Shown here piece by piece: positions 1 to 13,130 of a DNA stretch of 64,000 nucleotides. The notes beneath the pieces were generated by a model. The model was given only the letters and a program-made list of their open reading frames with translations, was not told the DNA's origin and made no database searches. This stretch comes from Prorocentrum cordatum (lineage: Eukaryota > Sar > Dinophyceae > Prorocentrales > Prorocentraceae), in contig CAUYUJ010010380.1 in assembly GCA_963575745.1 (NCBI GenBank), positions 45,001 through 109,000 of the forward strand, in the 5' to 3' direction. Position numbers and translations under genes: made by a program. Within the stretch, counting starts at the first letter, position 1; the number at the start of each line of letters is the position of its first letter.

Positions 1-1000
1 CGGGTGCCAACCGTCCAGATCACGCGCGGGAGCCATCCACAGTTCTGCCCGTTTCCACCAGCGCATGAGGAAGCGCGGGGTCTCCGCGGTAGACGCTGAT
101 CTCGACGCGCAGAACGCCTTCGCCTCTGATCGACGCCCGCGGCTGGGCGGAGCAGTGCGACGCCTGCGCTGAGAGTATGACGCCGAGCTACTTGTTCAGC
201 GACATCGGCGGGCCTGCTTCCAGATCGAAGCCGAAGGCGAGACGAGGATCGAGCAGAACGGCAGGGGCAACTGGCCGGGGAGCTCGAGCGCGGCGACTGT
301 CTCCCAGGAGGCCTTCTCGGTGCCCGTGAACAGACGGCAGCGCCAACGCTGCGAGAAGTGCCCACATGGGGTCGCGGCCTGCTAACCTTCAGAGACGAGC
401 CGGTTGACCTTTCGCTCCGCGCCTTTGCCGACGACGTCAACGAGGCCCGCTGCCCGACAGACCTGAAGCGCGCCAGCGGGGAGATCAGGTATGCTGGCCG
501 ACATCTTGACGCGGCGCTGAGGAGCTTGGGCGCGTCTCGAAGCCAGGGCAAGAAAGCCGCGGCGCCGCGGTGCGTCGGGCCGGGCGCCAACGCCTATAAC
601 AAGTGCGTCTCCCATGGAGAGACGGGCGCCATCCCTGGCAAGATCGCGCAGGAGACCCCGCTCATTGGGGCTATCTTCGCATGCGGAGGGCTCTTCTGGC
701 TCGAGATTGAGGCGCCGCGCACCGGGCGAAAATGCGCCGGGCCCACGCGGCGGGCACGAAAGAAGGCGGCGCCCAGGAGCGCGGCGACGGGCGCCGCCGC
801 CCCTGGGCGCGCAGGACTCGCGCTCAGCCAAGCGCAGACCGACAAGCTCGACAGGCATCGCCTCAAGTTCGCGCCGTTCCACAGGAAGGATAACGACAAC
901 AGTGCAAGTGCCGGTTGATGATGGTAGGTGGGGCGAGCGCGAGGCCATCAGAACTCCAGCGAAATCGCCGATCTGGACGCGGCCAGCCGCGGCGCCGACA
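1..1000 (+). pseudogene. LINE reverse transcriptase fragment (broken)
   Basis: This is the remnant of a non-LTR retrotransposon reverse transcriptase. In frame 2 around 105-150 a segment reads DLDAQNAFASDRR, which fits RT motif A (D-x-x-NAF-x-S). In frame 1 the catalytic motif FADD lies at 424-435 within LRAFADDV, followed by LDAALRSLG and a GPGA segment in the order seen in dinoflagellate LINE proteins. The two motifs lie in different frames, so at least one frameshift separates them. The window begins inside the element, so its 5' part (endonuclease) is not visible. Family assignment rests on motif order and my recollection of dinoflagellate LINE proteins; no search was run. Confidence 0.6.
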
Positions 1001-2352
1001 GCGATCGAACTGCGATCGCAGCGGCTGTCTTCGGCGACCAAGAGATGGAGCTGGCGACAGAATCTGATTGCGCGCGGGCCCCGACGGCGGCGACAGCCCC
1101 ACCGGGCGCAGCGATGTCCATCCCCCGGGTCGCGCAGTTTCGAGAGGGCGCCCAGTGCATGGCCGAGGCGGAGGAGGGCGGCCGGCTCGCGGACGGGCTG
1201 CGAGTGACGTGCCGGCGCGCTTCGACGCCGAAAGCGACGTCAACGCAGCCTTCATATTGCTTGGCGCGCGCCCGCTCCGCAGCGAGTGGCCCGCTGCGGC
1301 CGCGACCAGCCTCGGGCGGCGCGCGCGCGGGAGGGGGACTTCGAGCGCGGGTCGCGCGATGCGGACGGGCTGGCTGGCGCGGAGAAAGATGCGGTGGGGG
1401 GGGGGCAGATTGCCGAAATCCTCACAAGGTCGTCAACGCGCTGTTCGCCACCTTCGACATGCGCGTCAGCGCGGCTTTGTCGAGTGAGATCGCGGCCCAT
1501 GTGCCAGGATTTGGAGCCATTGATCGGTCCGGGAAGCTGCTAGCGCACCCGCCCACGCACTGGCCGAGGCCGCTCCCCGGCGCTACTGGCGGCGCGTTCG
1601 ACTCCGTTCCCGCGGCTAGAAACAACGAGCTGACGCCGCCGGCCCCCGCGGGGCGACGGCGCCAGAAGGGGCGGGGGCGGCGCGGCAGACAGCGCCCCGC
1701 AGCAGGAGCCCAAGGGCGGCGGCAAGCAGATGGCGTCGCAGGAGGAGCTCGACGGCCCGGAAAAGACGGGCGCAGGGCAGCTGCGCGCGCCCCCCGCGCT
1801 CGCCAGGACGGCGCTCAACCTCGCCGCGCGGACCGCGCAGGCGGAGGCGGCGACGCTCGCGCCGAGGCGCGGATCGCACGTGATCAGGAACTACGGGCGC
1901 GCATCAAGGAAGAGGGGGTCGCGGACAAGCTGAGCGACATCAGCCGCGCCGCCGAGATCGGCGTCGTCGAGGGCTGCGAGGCGGCAGGCGCCGCGCGCGG
2001 CCAGAAGAACGCGGGGGGCCCGGCGGCGCCCAGGAAGAGAGGCAGCCGAGAAGCTCGCTCCCATGAAGGTGGCGCCCGCGTTCGAGGAGACGGAGGCGAA
2101 GGTCGCGATCGCGCGGCTGCCCGCGCTCGGGCCACTGCGCGCCTACTTGGGGCAGTTCGACGGCGTCGAGAAGATGGGGGTCGCTCTGATGAGCCACTTG
2201 GGGGCCCTCAACGCGCGCTGGACGATAGGCCGCGATTGCATATGGTGACGGGGGCGAGCTCGACGGCTAGCGAGCCGCTTTCGGGGAGACCGCGCGCGCG
2301 CGGACACGCGCGCGATCCGCCGGCGGACAGGCGCCGGCCGAGACGCGCCTGA
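1001..2352 (+). pseudogene. probable 3' coding part of the same LINE (degenerate)
   Basis: A long open frame (928-2352) continues on the same strand as the RT fragment. Its segment at about 1430-1620 (NALFATFDMRVSAALSSEIA, then an HPPTHWPRP motif) resembles the C-terminal region of dinoflagellate LINE proteins, in which a conserved helical stretch precedes a GPPH-like motif. The rest is rich in Arg, Ala and Gly and could be a shadow of high GC composition. I see no zinc-finger end. The 3' limit is a guess, since composition changes near 2350. Role, if real, would be the RT thumb or C-terminal domain. Confidence 0.35.
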
Positions 2353-2824
2353 AAGGCGCATTTTTCCCTTGAAGCCCCGTAGGAGCAGCGGAAGCAGTAG
2401 CTTGCGCCCCCAAGAGCACTTCCTTCGAACATCCAGGTGCTTTCTCGGAATATGCGATGGGGGCGCGCGCCGGGATGCCGCGCCGCCCTTGCGTAGAGGC
2501 CCGGGGCCCAGACGTAGTCAGGCGGCGCGACGGCGTGAAGGCGTGGCCCTTCCCCCCCTGCTGCTGCTGCGCTGCGCTCCGTTCTCCCCCCCCCACACTC
2601 TCTCTTGCTCCTCGCTGGCCCCTCGCGGCGCGCGCCTTTACGCGGGCTTGTTGCTCGTTGGCTATCTCTTTCTCTCTCCGCGCGCTGCGGTGCGCCGTGG
2701 TCGGTGAGTTAGGGCCACGAAATCTATGTAACCGAATGGGCGAGCTGGAGGCCCAAAATCTCGACCGCAGGCCGTTCTTCGGGCAGCCTCAGATCAATTT
2801 CGAAGACGCGCCCTTTGAGAAGCA
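2353..2824. other. non-coding gap, nothing recognised
   Basis: This stretch lies between the LINE remnant and the AGT microsatellite. It contains a C- and T-rich segment near 2550-2700. Open frames here look like composition shadows. I see no gene, RNA or repeat relationship. Confidence 0.5.
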
Positions 2825-4549
<1,725 letters not shown>

Positions 4550-4870
4550 TATCTGCGAACTCCCTAACCAGCATCTTCCTCGTCCAACCCCACAAACGAC
4601 CTCGCTCAGCTCGACACGTAGGCGGAGGTTTTTCAAGATGTAGCATGGGCGTCAGACTCGTTCGAGTGTTCACGCGGTGGTGCGTCTCAGCCTGGCTTTC
4701 CAGACGGGGCTGCCGACCGCGCCGACCGCTGATCGCTCTTTTCCGTACCTAGGCTCTGCCTAGAAGGGTCCTTACCCTCTGGGCTTAAAGGGGCCGGGCA
4801 GTGGAAAGCGCCCCAGGCGGTTCCCCCAGTATCCGCTCCGCGGTTCCCCCAGTTACGTCCCCTTAGCTTA
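4550..4870. other. spacer between two simple repeats
   Basis: Unique-looking sequence. The only structure noticed is a short direct repeat, GGTTCCCCCAGT and a close variant, near 4820-4855. No gene is supported. Confidence 0.4.
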
Positions 4871-5361
4871 GCGTGCTTATCTCATCTTAGCTTAGCTTAG
4901 CTTCATCTTAGCTCAGGTTTATCTTAGCTTAGCTTACCTTCATCTTAGCCTCGCTGAGCTTTAGCATGGCAGAGCACAGCATAGCATAGCGTAGCATAGC
5001 ATAGCGCAGCACAGCATATCATAGCATAGCCCAGCATAGCATAGCATAGCGCAGCATAGCATAGCATAGCATAGCGCAGCACAGCACAGCACAGCACAGC
5101 GCAGCATAGCATAGCAGAGCAGAGCAGTGCAGAGCGTAGCATAGCATAGCATAACATAGCATAACGCAGCTTAGCATAGCATAGCATAGCTTAGCATAGC
5201 ATAGCGCAGCATGACATAGCATAGGTTAGCATAGCATAGCATAGCATAACATATCATAACGCAGCATATCATATCATAACATAGCATATCATAGCATAAC
5301 ATATCATAGCATAGCATAGCGCAGCATAGCATGACATAGCATAGCATAGCATAGCATAGCA
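4871..5361. repeat. AGCAT/AGCTT pentamer tandem repeat
   Basis: A tandem array of 5-bp units. It starts with AGCTT variants (4871-4950) and becomes AGCAT with AGCGC, AGCAC and ATCAT variants to 5361. All frames stay open on the minus strand because the unit has no TGA, TAG or TAA in that direction; the resulting Cys-Tyr-Ala-Met repeats are not taken as a protein. Confidence 0.95.
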
Positions 5362-6261
5362 ACGAATGCTGCTTTTCTAGGGACTCCAACTTCTAGATAG
5401 GGTCGCTCTGGGTAATTCCTGTTTTCATATTTAAAGCCCCCTATTCAGTGTCAGATTCGGGCAATCCTTGGAGCTGTCGCGCATGGATCACCGGCCTGCC
5501 CGCGGTGCAGCGCTGGCAGCGTCGCAAACAACTCACGCGGCTCGCCGCGCAGTTCGTCCACGACCTCTCGCAGCGGCTTCCGGGCGACGACCCCTCGCCG
5601 CTGGCCGAGCAGGGGCGCCTGGTCACGTTCCAGTCCATTGCGCGGGAGGGCTGGAGACAGGACACCCGTGCAGCTCACTTCCGGCGGAGCTTCACTGATT
5701 TGGGCGCCCTGCACATTGAAGCGGCGGGCGGCGCAGTGGCGCTCTTCGGTCCGCGTCGCGCGAGTCGCCAATCAGGCAGAGCAGATCCGCTTTCGCGAGG
5801 CCGCCGCGCGCCGAGCTCGCGAAGCGCGGGCCGCCAATCCACCTCTGCAGCGGAGGGGTTGCGACGAGCCGAGCGCGCGGCGGTTCGACGCGCCCTAGCC
5901 CGGGTCCTTTCCGACCCAGGGTCGCCTTCGCGGGTGAACACTGGCCCTCTTCCATGCTCGAAGCCGTCGGTGGTCATCCAGGCCCGATCTCCACGAAATT
6001 GTCCGCGTCCGCGGTGGAGAGTGCGGCTTACATCGAGCTCCACACACATGCCGGCGACGCCCTAGATTTGCCGGCGCCCTGCGAGGCCGAGGTGGAGGCC
6101 GCGCCGAAGAAGAGGCGTCGACCCCAGCTTGGACTAGATGGTTCTTTCTACGACGCGTGGCTCCAGCACCCAGCATCACTGGGAATACGAATTGACCCGC
6201 AATCGCACCTGTATACGGGCGGCGACATCCCTTTTCGCCCCTTCGCCTCAACGATGCGGAC

Positions 6262-7130
6262 GTGGCCTGCGTCCCCAAGGGAGAGCTGGTGGAAGGCGCT
6301 ACCGCGGCTCGCTGCGCACCCGGCGCTCCGCGCACCCTCATTCTCAAGAACACCGAAATGAAGGATCTCGCCAGCGCGATGGCCTTCAAGCTCCGCGGTC
6401 CGGTGCAGGTGCGTTTGCGCGAGTCGCAAAAGGGCTTCGTGCACGATAGGGGCTTCTGCAGCCGCGTAGTGGCTCTGGACGCGGAGGCGCGGCGCGCGGG
6501 CATCCTGCCTCGGGTTGGTGAACGGATGCCGAAGTTCACGATGTGCGACTTCGCCGCCGCCTGCCCCGGCTTGTCCCGGACCTGGCTCACGCGCGCGCTG
6601 CGGCGGTTTGGCCCACCGATCGCACGCGCGCCTTGTGCTTCCAGCCGATAACATGGATCCGCTTAGCCGGGCGCCGACTTCGACTTCTCCCTGTTCTGGC
6701 CGGCGTGGCCCGGGGATGCCCAGACTCTGGAGCGGTTTGGGCGATGGCCGCCATGGACCCCATCTCGCGATCAATCTGCGCGACCTTCACTCTGCCAGAC
6801 GACGGCTACGTCGGTGCTTGCGCGGACGACGCGGGCATCGTCAGCTTCGACATCTGTGATCTAGACCTCCTGTCTGCGCTTTCTTGCGACGCGAAGCACC
6901 TCGCCAGATTGGGGCGCCAGGCCACCATGTGTGCAATGGTGTTTCTTTTTGCGCTGCGTACACCTCCCGTCGTCAATGGGCTCTCGGAGAGATCGCTAGG
7001 CGAGTCTTGGGGTAGACTCAAGATTGCCTCGCACGCGCGCTACTTAAGTCTGTCCGCGGGGCCCGACGCCGATCGAGTTCGGCAGCGGCGCGGCCCACGA
7101 CAGAAGCGGTGGAGTCGCCCGCGCCAGATT
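6262..7130 (+). pseudogene. LINE reverse transcriptase domain (frameshifted)
   Basis: The product would copy element RNA into DNA at a nicked target. Visible motifs in order: LILKNTEMK and QKGFVHDR (6340-6450), CDFAAACPGLSR (motif A with its Asp, 6543-6578), then after a frame change RGCPDSGAVWAMAAMDP (motif B region, about 6700-6757) and CADDAGIVSFDI with the catalytic ADD at 6822-6830. Downstream, ARYLSLSAGPDAD (about 7039-7076) matches the segment usually found after the thumb. Motif A is in frame 1 and the ADD box in frame 3, so the gene is broken near 6600-6660. Identification is by motif order, without a database search. Confidence 0.7.
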
Positions 7131-7170
7131 CTACAGACCAGCGGCCCGCCCGACAGCGCAGTCCGCTCGC

Positions 7171-8169
7171 ATGCCTCCCACGCGGTGTCGACACTCTCGT
7201 CCGCGACCCAATGTGCGCCTCCTCGTCGGATGGCTCGCTCGGGCCCTGGCCCTCCACTCGCTCCGCAAGCTCCCTCCCAGCTCGAATGCACGGTCTGAGC
7301 TTTTGGGTTTTGCCACGCGGTTCCCAGCGGGCGCCGTCCATTCCCTGGAGGCCATGGCCACCGTTGCGCGCGTGCGCATGGCGCTTCACACCCTCCCGGA
7401 TTGGAGGCTCGCCTTGGAACGCGTGCGGAGAGCGGCGGGAGATCGCGTTGTTCACGTGGACTTCACGAAGGGGGAGTGGTCACCGCTTTGGGAGGACCCG
7501 ACGACCCTTGCCCAGGACCTGGCTGAGGCGGCGGCATGGGGGCGCGGACCTGCCGCCACTTCGCGCGCGGGATCTCCAGGGCGCGCGGCAAGCGGCGCGG
7601 GATGGGCGCCAGTTGGCAGCGGTGGCCAGCGGCACGCAGGAAGTCCCACATTCAGCGCGCCATCGTACGATCCCTCTTGCCCGCCTCTGTTCCGGACTTG
7701 TGCCCGCTCCTTTCTCCACCGCAGCCTATGCGCCGAGATGAAGGAGGTTTGGGGCGAGCTTCGAGGGGAATTGGTTCAAGTGCGACGGTCCTGGCGCTGG
7801 GCTCTCCTCAAATCGGCGCGCGGCGGCTGGGCGACTCGTGGCCGAATGCACGTGCTTGGGGTTAGGGCCTCTTGCTGCGGATGCCCTGACCGACGTGCCT
7901 TCGACGACTTCCGCCACTACGTCACGTGCCCCTGCCTTGCTGGTTTCCTTTTGCCCCCCGCGATCCCGACACCTGCCGATCCGATTCAACGGTGGCCCTC
8001 GGTATTTTCTACCCTCTGGCTGGCCCGACCATCGATCGCTATTCGCGCCGCCATTCGACGAGTCGTTATGGCCTTTCACTTTTGTTGCAAAGTCAATGGC
8101 CAAGGACGCCCGTCTGCTGCCGCCCTGTCTCGCGCGTTGCAGGCCGCGGCCTTCTCGCGCCAAGAGTGA
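7171..8169 (+). pseudogene. LINE ORF2 C-terminal region with Cys/His motif
   Basis: This open frame of 332 residues ends the LINE. Around 7873-7932 it encodes CCGCPDRRAFDDFRHYVTCP, the Cys-x-x-Cys ... His-Tyr ... Cys-Pro pattern that closes many LINE ORF2 proteins and is thought to bind nucleic acid. The remainder is Ala- and Arg-rich. It is offset in frame from the ADD-containing segment, so another indel lies near 7100-7170. The real coding part probably begins upstream of the first Met. Confidence 0.6.
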
Positions 8170-8580
8170 CATGTCAGCGCCTTTCCCGTTCACTATGTGC
8201 TTGCTCCTCCTCCTTCTCATCTTCCTCCTCTTCCTCCTCCTCATCTTCCCATTCCATTTGTACGGTCACGGAGAGATTAGAGGAGAGCAAAAGTTCGTTC
8301 CGAGCTTTTGCTTGGCCCTCTCGCCGTCCCAGCCGCGTGGCCGATAGCGTTTCCGTATTCTTTGGTGGCTGATTCCACAGCCCGTGCCCGTTTCATGTCT
8401 GGAGGCTGGTCTCAGTGACCGCATTTGGCGATTGAGTCTTCCAGCCGTCGTCGTGGTCGACGAACCGGCGCGCCGCAGCGTATTGGCCTTGCTCCTCCTC
8501 CTCCTCTTCCTCCTCCTCCTCCTCCTCCTCCTCCTCCTCCTCCTCCTCTTGCCTCCCCTTGAGGCCTCTCGCAGCTACTT
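8170..8580. repeat. pyrimidine-rich spacer with (CTC)n runs
   Basis: Two TCC/CTC microsatellite runs lie at 8200-8245 and 8493-8550, separated by unique sequence. No gene is supported. Confidence 0.7.
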
Positions 8581-8582
8581 GT

Positions 8583-8828
8583 GTGGGTTCCTGGTAGGTC
8601 CAGCGGAATGGAGTTACACGCAGATGCAGTCAAGATCTCGCGGCTCCCTGGGGGGCTGCGAACACCGCAACGGCCGCCACTTTCTTGGGCTCCTGGGAGG
8701 TCCAGCGGAATGGAGTTGCACGCAGACGCAGTCAAGACCTCGCGCCTCCCTGGGGGGGGCTGCGTGCAGCGCAACGGTCGCCTTTCTCGTGAGCTCCTGT
8801 GAGGTCCAGCGGACTGGAGGTATTTTTT
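8583..8828 (+). repeat. 100-bp minisatellite, short array
   Basis: About two and a half units of a 102-105-bp repeat. Each carries the core GGTCCAGCGGAATGGAGTT at 8598, 8700 and 8805, followed by a CTCGCG-CTCCCTGGGG block and GCGCAACGG. The same unit forms the larger array at 9990-10880. Confidence 0.9.
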
Positions 8829-9640
8829 TTACAGGCGTCGAGGCAGAAATGCTGCACCGGCGGTCGGGCTCAACGGGGCTATCGAAGAGCAAATTACCCA
8901 GAGTGCAGGAGGGGAGACTGAGACAAACAGGGCGGCCGCGGAGGAGGAGGGAGGAAGTGGGCTTTCAGAGGCGGAAGACTTCCGTCCAGTGCGCTGGCGT
9001 GGCCAGCCTCGGCAGCGGGGACTGTGGCAGCTGCCGGGCCGCGGCACCGGTGCATCTACGGGCGATGACGAGGCCGAGTACGCAGAACCCAAGGGTACCT
9101 GCAGTTAGCCGTCCAGGTGAGGGCCGACTGGGTATTGTAAGTAAGGGGAAGCACAGCCGGGCCGCCCAGGTGCGTCGACGAGGCACTGCAAGTGGCAATG
9201 ATCAATGTAGGTTTCAGATTGCCACCGACAAAATGCTGGGCCCGTAGGGTGAGGTGCCGGGCAGCCAAACGTGGCCCAGGAACGCCGTCACCCACGGGGG
9301 TGCTGCCAGCCGCGGCTGCAGCGTCAGCGCCATGGCAGCGCGCGGAGGGAGGGAGGGAAAAGGCGCAGGGAGGAAAAAGGGGGGAGGCAGGGAGGAGGAG
9401 CGCCCTGCCTGCAGGGAGGTTCAAGCAGGCGGGGCGTCGGTGCCAGGCGACCCACGCCAGTGGAAGCTGCCCGGTGGGGGGCCCATGCCGTGGTCACGCT
9501 GCGGCCAACCGCGCCGCGCGCCGCGCCAGGGACCACACTGGCCAGAGCCGGAGCGGGGCGGGTGTCAAAACTGCGGCCAGGGCCAACGAAGGCGTCCGTC
9601 TGGGGGAACTGCCTGCGTCAAAACTGTGGCAGAAGCCGAG
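8829..9640. other. GC-rich spacer, no gene recognised
   Basis: Overlapping open frames are present on both strands but none has a recognisable motif, and composition explains them. A purine-rich GGGAGG stretch lies at 9340-9420. Confidence 0.4.
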
Positions 9641-9642
9641 GG

Positions 9643-9989
9643 GCCACGCGCTATCTGGGTGGACAGTACATGGCCGGTCTAGGAGCACTTAGCCGGTGCA
9701 GTAACATGTGTGAAGGATTACGGTTGAAGCCGTTGAATGCCACGCGCTGTCTGGGTGGACAGTGCGTGGCCGCTCTGGGGGCACCTAACCAGCGCAGCAA
9801 CCTGTGAAAAGGAATTGAGTGCCACGCGCTGTCTGGGCGGACAGTACATGGCGGCTCTAGGGGCACCAACCAGTGCAGTAACTTGCGTGAGCGGACTGCT
9901 GCAGAAGCAGTTGAATGTCACGTGCTGTCTGCGTGGACAGCATATGGCAAGTCTATGGCCACCTAACCGGTGCAGTAACCTGTGTGACT
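9643..9989 (+). repeat. 82/96-bp minisatellite, four units
   Basis: Units begin with GCCACGCGCT at 9643, 9739, 9821 and, diverged, at 9917, giving spacings of 96, 82 and 96 bp. Each contains a GGGTGGACAGTACATGG-like core and a CTAACCGGTGCAGTAAC-like end. The array abuts the 101-bp array that follows. Confidence 0.9.
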
Positions 9990-10880
9990 AGGATTGGAGT
10001 TGCACGTAGATTCAGGCGGGACCTCGCGGCTCCCTGGGGGCTGCGAATTGTGCAATTGTCTCCATTTTCGTGACGGTTCCTGGGAGGTCAAGCGGAATGG
10101 AGTTGCACGCAGATCCCGAGGCTTCGCGGCTCCCTGCGTGGCCCCGAACTGCGCAACCGTCGCCATTTTCGTGGGTTCCTGGGAGGTCAAGCGGAATGGA
10201 GTTGCACGCAGACGCAGTCAAGACCTCGCGGCTTCCTGGCGGGTTGCGAACAGCGCAACGGTCGCCGCGTTCGTGGGCTTCTGGCCGGCTCAGCGGAATG
10301 GAGTTACACGCGGATCCAGTCAAGACCTCGCGGCTCCCTCGGGGGCTGCGAACAGCGCAATTGGCACAATTTTCTTGGGCTCCTGCATGGGGCGGAGTTA
10401 CACGCAAGCGCTGTCAAGACCTCGCGGCTCCCAGGGGCGCTGCGAACAGCGCAACGGTCGCCAATTTCTTGGGCTCCTGGGAGGTCCAGCGGAATGGAGT
10501 TGCACGCAGACGCAGTGAAGACCTCCCGCCTCTCTGGGAAGCTGCGTGCAGCGCAACGGTCTCCACTTTCATGGGCTCCTGGGAGGTCCAGCGGGGTGGA
10601 GTTACTCGCGGATGCAGGCGGGACCTCGCGGCTCCCTCGGGGGTTGCGAAGAGCGCAAGTGCCGCACTTCTCGTTGACTCCAGGGCGGCCCAGCCGAGTG
10701 ACGTCTTGCGGAGATCAGAATTCGGCCTCGCCGTCTTGGGGGCGGTGACTTGCGCGACTGTCGCCACGCTCTTGGGCTCTTGGGTCGCGCAGCAGAGTAA
10801 TGTCTGACGCAGAGCAGAATGAGGCCCCGCCGTGCCTGGGGGCTGCGACCTGCGAAACTGTCGCAGCTCGCAGATCGCAT
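9990..10880 (+). repeat. ~101-bp minisatellite, about nine units
   Basis: Copies of the unit described at 8583 recur with the AGCGGAATGG core at about 10090, 10189, 10291, 10390, 10487, 10590, 10692 and 10790, a period of 98-103 bp. Units diverge progressively toward the 3' end. Because the period is near but not exactly a multiple of three, long composite open frames cross it; they are not regarded as genes. Confidence 0.9.
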
Positions 10881-11396
10881 CGCGATGGGGCGCCGCGCAG
10901 CGCATGGCGCTGTCCTGTGTCCATGCCGCATCGTGTTTTCAGCTGCCTCTCGACGGCGATGCGCTCGCACGTTTGCTTCGCTCGGCGCAGGGCGTTGTGC
11001 TGTGATAGCGCGCATGTCGCTGTTATGCAGTGCGAATGTATCGCACGGAGCTGTCACTCCCGCTCGTCATTTGTTCGGTGATCCCTTCCCCGAATGTTTC
11101 CACACGCATCGTCATGCGTCCTTTGTCAGCTCGTGGTCGTTTCTAGCTGATCATTGAAGTCGCACGAGTGACTCCGCGGTTGGGAGACATTCGACTGTGG
11201 CCCGGCGTTATTTGGCGAAGTGTTCAAGGGCACGGTGCGTCCTTCAATGCTTGTTTTTGTCTTGGGCGGTCCTTTCTATAGCCGCCTCATGTGTGCAAAG
11301 GGTTGGGTGCGTCCCCGGGTATTCCTTTCTCTGTTCTCTCTGTCCCTCTCGTTATGTCTTCCTTGTTCTTATCCTCGTCTCGTCTCGCCCCTGCAG
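10881..11396. other. unassigned sequence, possibly intronic
   Basis: No open frame with recognisable content. The last 120 bases (11280-11396) become strongly pyrimidine-rich and end in CCCTGCAG, which is why an intron ending at 11396 is proposed. Confidence 0.35.
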
Positions 11397-11473
11397 GTGA
11401 GGAAAGTTTTCGACACCTTCGACGAGGACGGCAGCCAGACCATCGACAGGAGGGAGCTGAGCGTCCTGATGAG
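11397..11473 (+). CDS. candidate exon encoding an EF-hand
   Basis: The translation VRKVFDTFDEDGSQTIDRRE followed by LSVLM contains a complete EF-hand loop, DEDGSQTIDRRE: Asp at loop positions 1 and 3, Ser at 5, Asp at 9 and Glu at 12, flanked by helices. This is a Ca2+-binding motif of the calmodulin, centrin or Ca2+-dependent-kinase type. A long pyrimidine tract and CAG precede it (11280-11396), matching a 3' splice site. At 11472-11475 the sequence AG|GC could be a GC-type donor, a class known in dinoflagellates; otherwise the frame runs on to a TAG at 11487-11489. No partner exon was identified nearby, so it could be a gene fragment. The parent family cannot be fixed from one hand. Confidence 0.5.
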
Positions 11474-11489
11474 GCCTTCCACAAAGTAG

Positions 11490-13130
11490 CCCCGAGGAGG
11501 ATGACGATCGAAAACAAATGGATGATGGGGAGGAAGAGGGTGACCAGGAGGAGGATTGATGGGGATCGAGTAGGAAAGCGGTGGAGGGGGCCCGATGAGG
11601 ATGTTCCTTTTGAGGGGGCCCGGGCATGAACATCTCAAGCGCCGCACTTGCACGAAAGAGGAGGAGAATGAGGCGAACGAGGAGCATTTGGAGGCGGAGG
11701 AGAAAGAGGGGGAATTCCCGATGGAGAAAGATGGAAGGACGAACCAGTCATTGCAGTAGCAAGGGGAAGAGAACTTAATAGTAGGAGCGCGGATGATAGT
11801 ATGATTAAAACCGGCAAAGAAACACATACATATGGCAAGATATGTGATTGCCAATTGTTGGTGTAATCTTGGGAGTGATACACAGAGCAAGAGTAAGGAT
11901 AAGAGGGAGGGTAGGAGAAAGAGTCAATTCAGCAAGTTCGAACGAATCAGCGGGCCCCGCCGGCCCCTGCTGCCCTCCCACAGTAAAAAAGTCGGTGCTG
12001 GCACAATTGGATCGGAGTGAGGGGGCCAAGCAGACCCACACTGTCCCTGGCGCGCGTGGCTGCTGAAGAATGGTTTCGCGGTGCGGATTCTCGTTGGTGG
12101 TTTTGTCTGTCGCCCCCGCCCGGCGACCCCCTGTCGACCCACCCCGCGACCCACCCGCGAAGAGGCAACAACGTTTAAAAGGCGATTGCGGCGGGCTCGT
12201 TTTAACTAAACACGGCGCTTGTGGAGGGCTTCTTTACATTTGTTTTTGAGACACGCCAGCCGCCGTCGACCCCCCCTCCTTCACTCTTGTTCGCAACAGC
12301 GGGGGCTACGGTATTGATACTAACGCGCGCTCCCACCTGGCGAACGGAAGGCGCTCGCGCGCGCGAGTGCGGACCAGCTTCCGAGGACTTGAAGAAAAGC
12401 ATTGGCCGCGCACGTCATGGAGAGGGACCCTCGGGGAAGAGGGCCCGAAGATGGGCTTGTGGGGCCAACTGGGGGAGGGGTCTGGTCTCTGCGGGCGGGC
12501 TCACAAACGCCTCAGCGAGCCGTGGGACGCATCGGATAGCTCCAAGAGGTCGCCAGACCGCCCAGTTGATTGCCAAGATCGCCGCGGAGGGCCTCAGAGG
12601 CTCCAAAGGGACCCGAGACTGTGGCATAGATGTCACCTCACGAAGAAGGAGTCTGAGCATGTCCAACAGATGTTTTGCATTTCTACGATTGTAAGTTTGT
12701 CTGTCAAAAAACTGCCAAGAGGGCCTTGGAGAGGCGGATAAGCGTGCAAATAAATCTCCGGATGCCCCCCAGGCGTTCCCAAAATGAAATTCTTGGGACG
12801 TTTTTTGGGGGGGGGTCGGACTGGGCTTGGGGCCGTCTGAACGAAACCTCAATGGCCGAGGAGAGCTCCAGAGATTCCAACATGATTCCAAGGCGGCCCC
12901 ACAGAGGGCCACAAATAGCCCCGAGAGGACCCCCCGGCTAATTCAAAGCAGTCAACCGCCTAAGGGAGTCCTCCAGTGGTTTCGCTGTCTTGGGTTCTCA
13001 ACTTTTCGGTTGAAGATGGCTCCAATAGGGCCTCAGAGCAGCCAACGGATGAGCACCTGAAGAGGTTTTCAGAGGGTCCCTAGGAGGGTTACCAGACGAC
13101 CAGTGCCCCATGGTGCCCCCTGGAGACGTC
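11490..13130. other. unassigned sequence with a dispersed repeat at its end
   Basis: Purine-rich GA stretches fill 11500-11720. I see no gene. Bases 12885-13040 resemble 18744-18900 (shared core CCAAGGCGGCCCC and AGAGGGCCA), so a dispersed repeat is present. Confidence 0.4.

Larger units (their letters stand above)
5448..8169 (+). mobile_element. degenerate LINE (non-LTR retrotransposon)
   Basis: Reverse-transcriptase motifs and a C-terminal Cys/His motif follow each other on the + strand in the order expected of a LINE ORF2, spread over several frames. The 5' limit is uncertain: 5448-5950 has an open frame I could not identify. After the last stop (8169) comes pyrimidine-rich sequence (8200-8260) without an obvious poly(A). 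No target-site duplication was found by eye. Confidence 0.65.

Noticed and set aside
8583-10880. Regularly spaced repeats that could suggest a CRISPR array
   Set aside because: Units are contiguous diverged tandem copies without unique spacers, and the context is eukaryotic.
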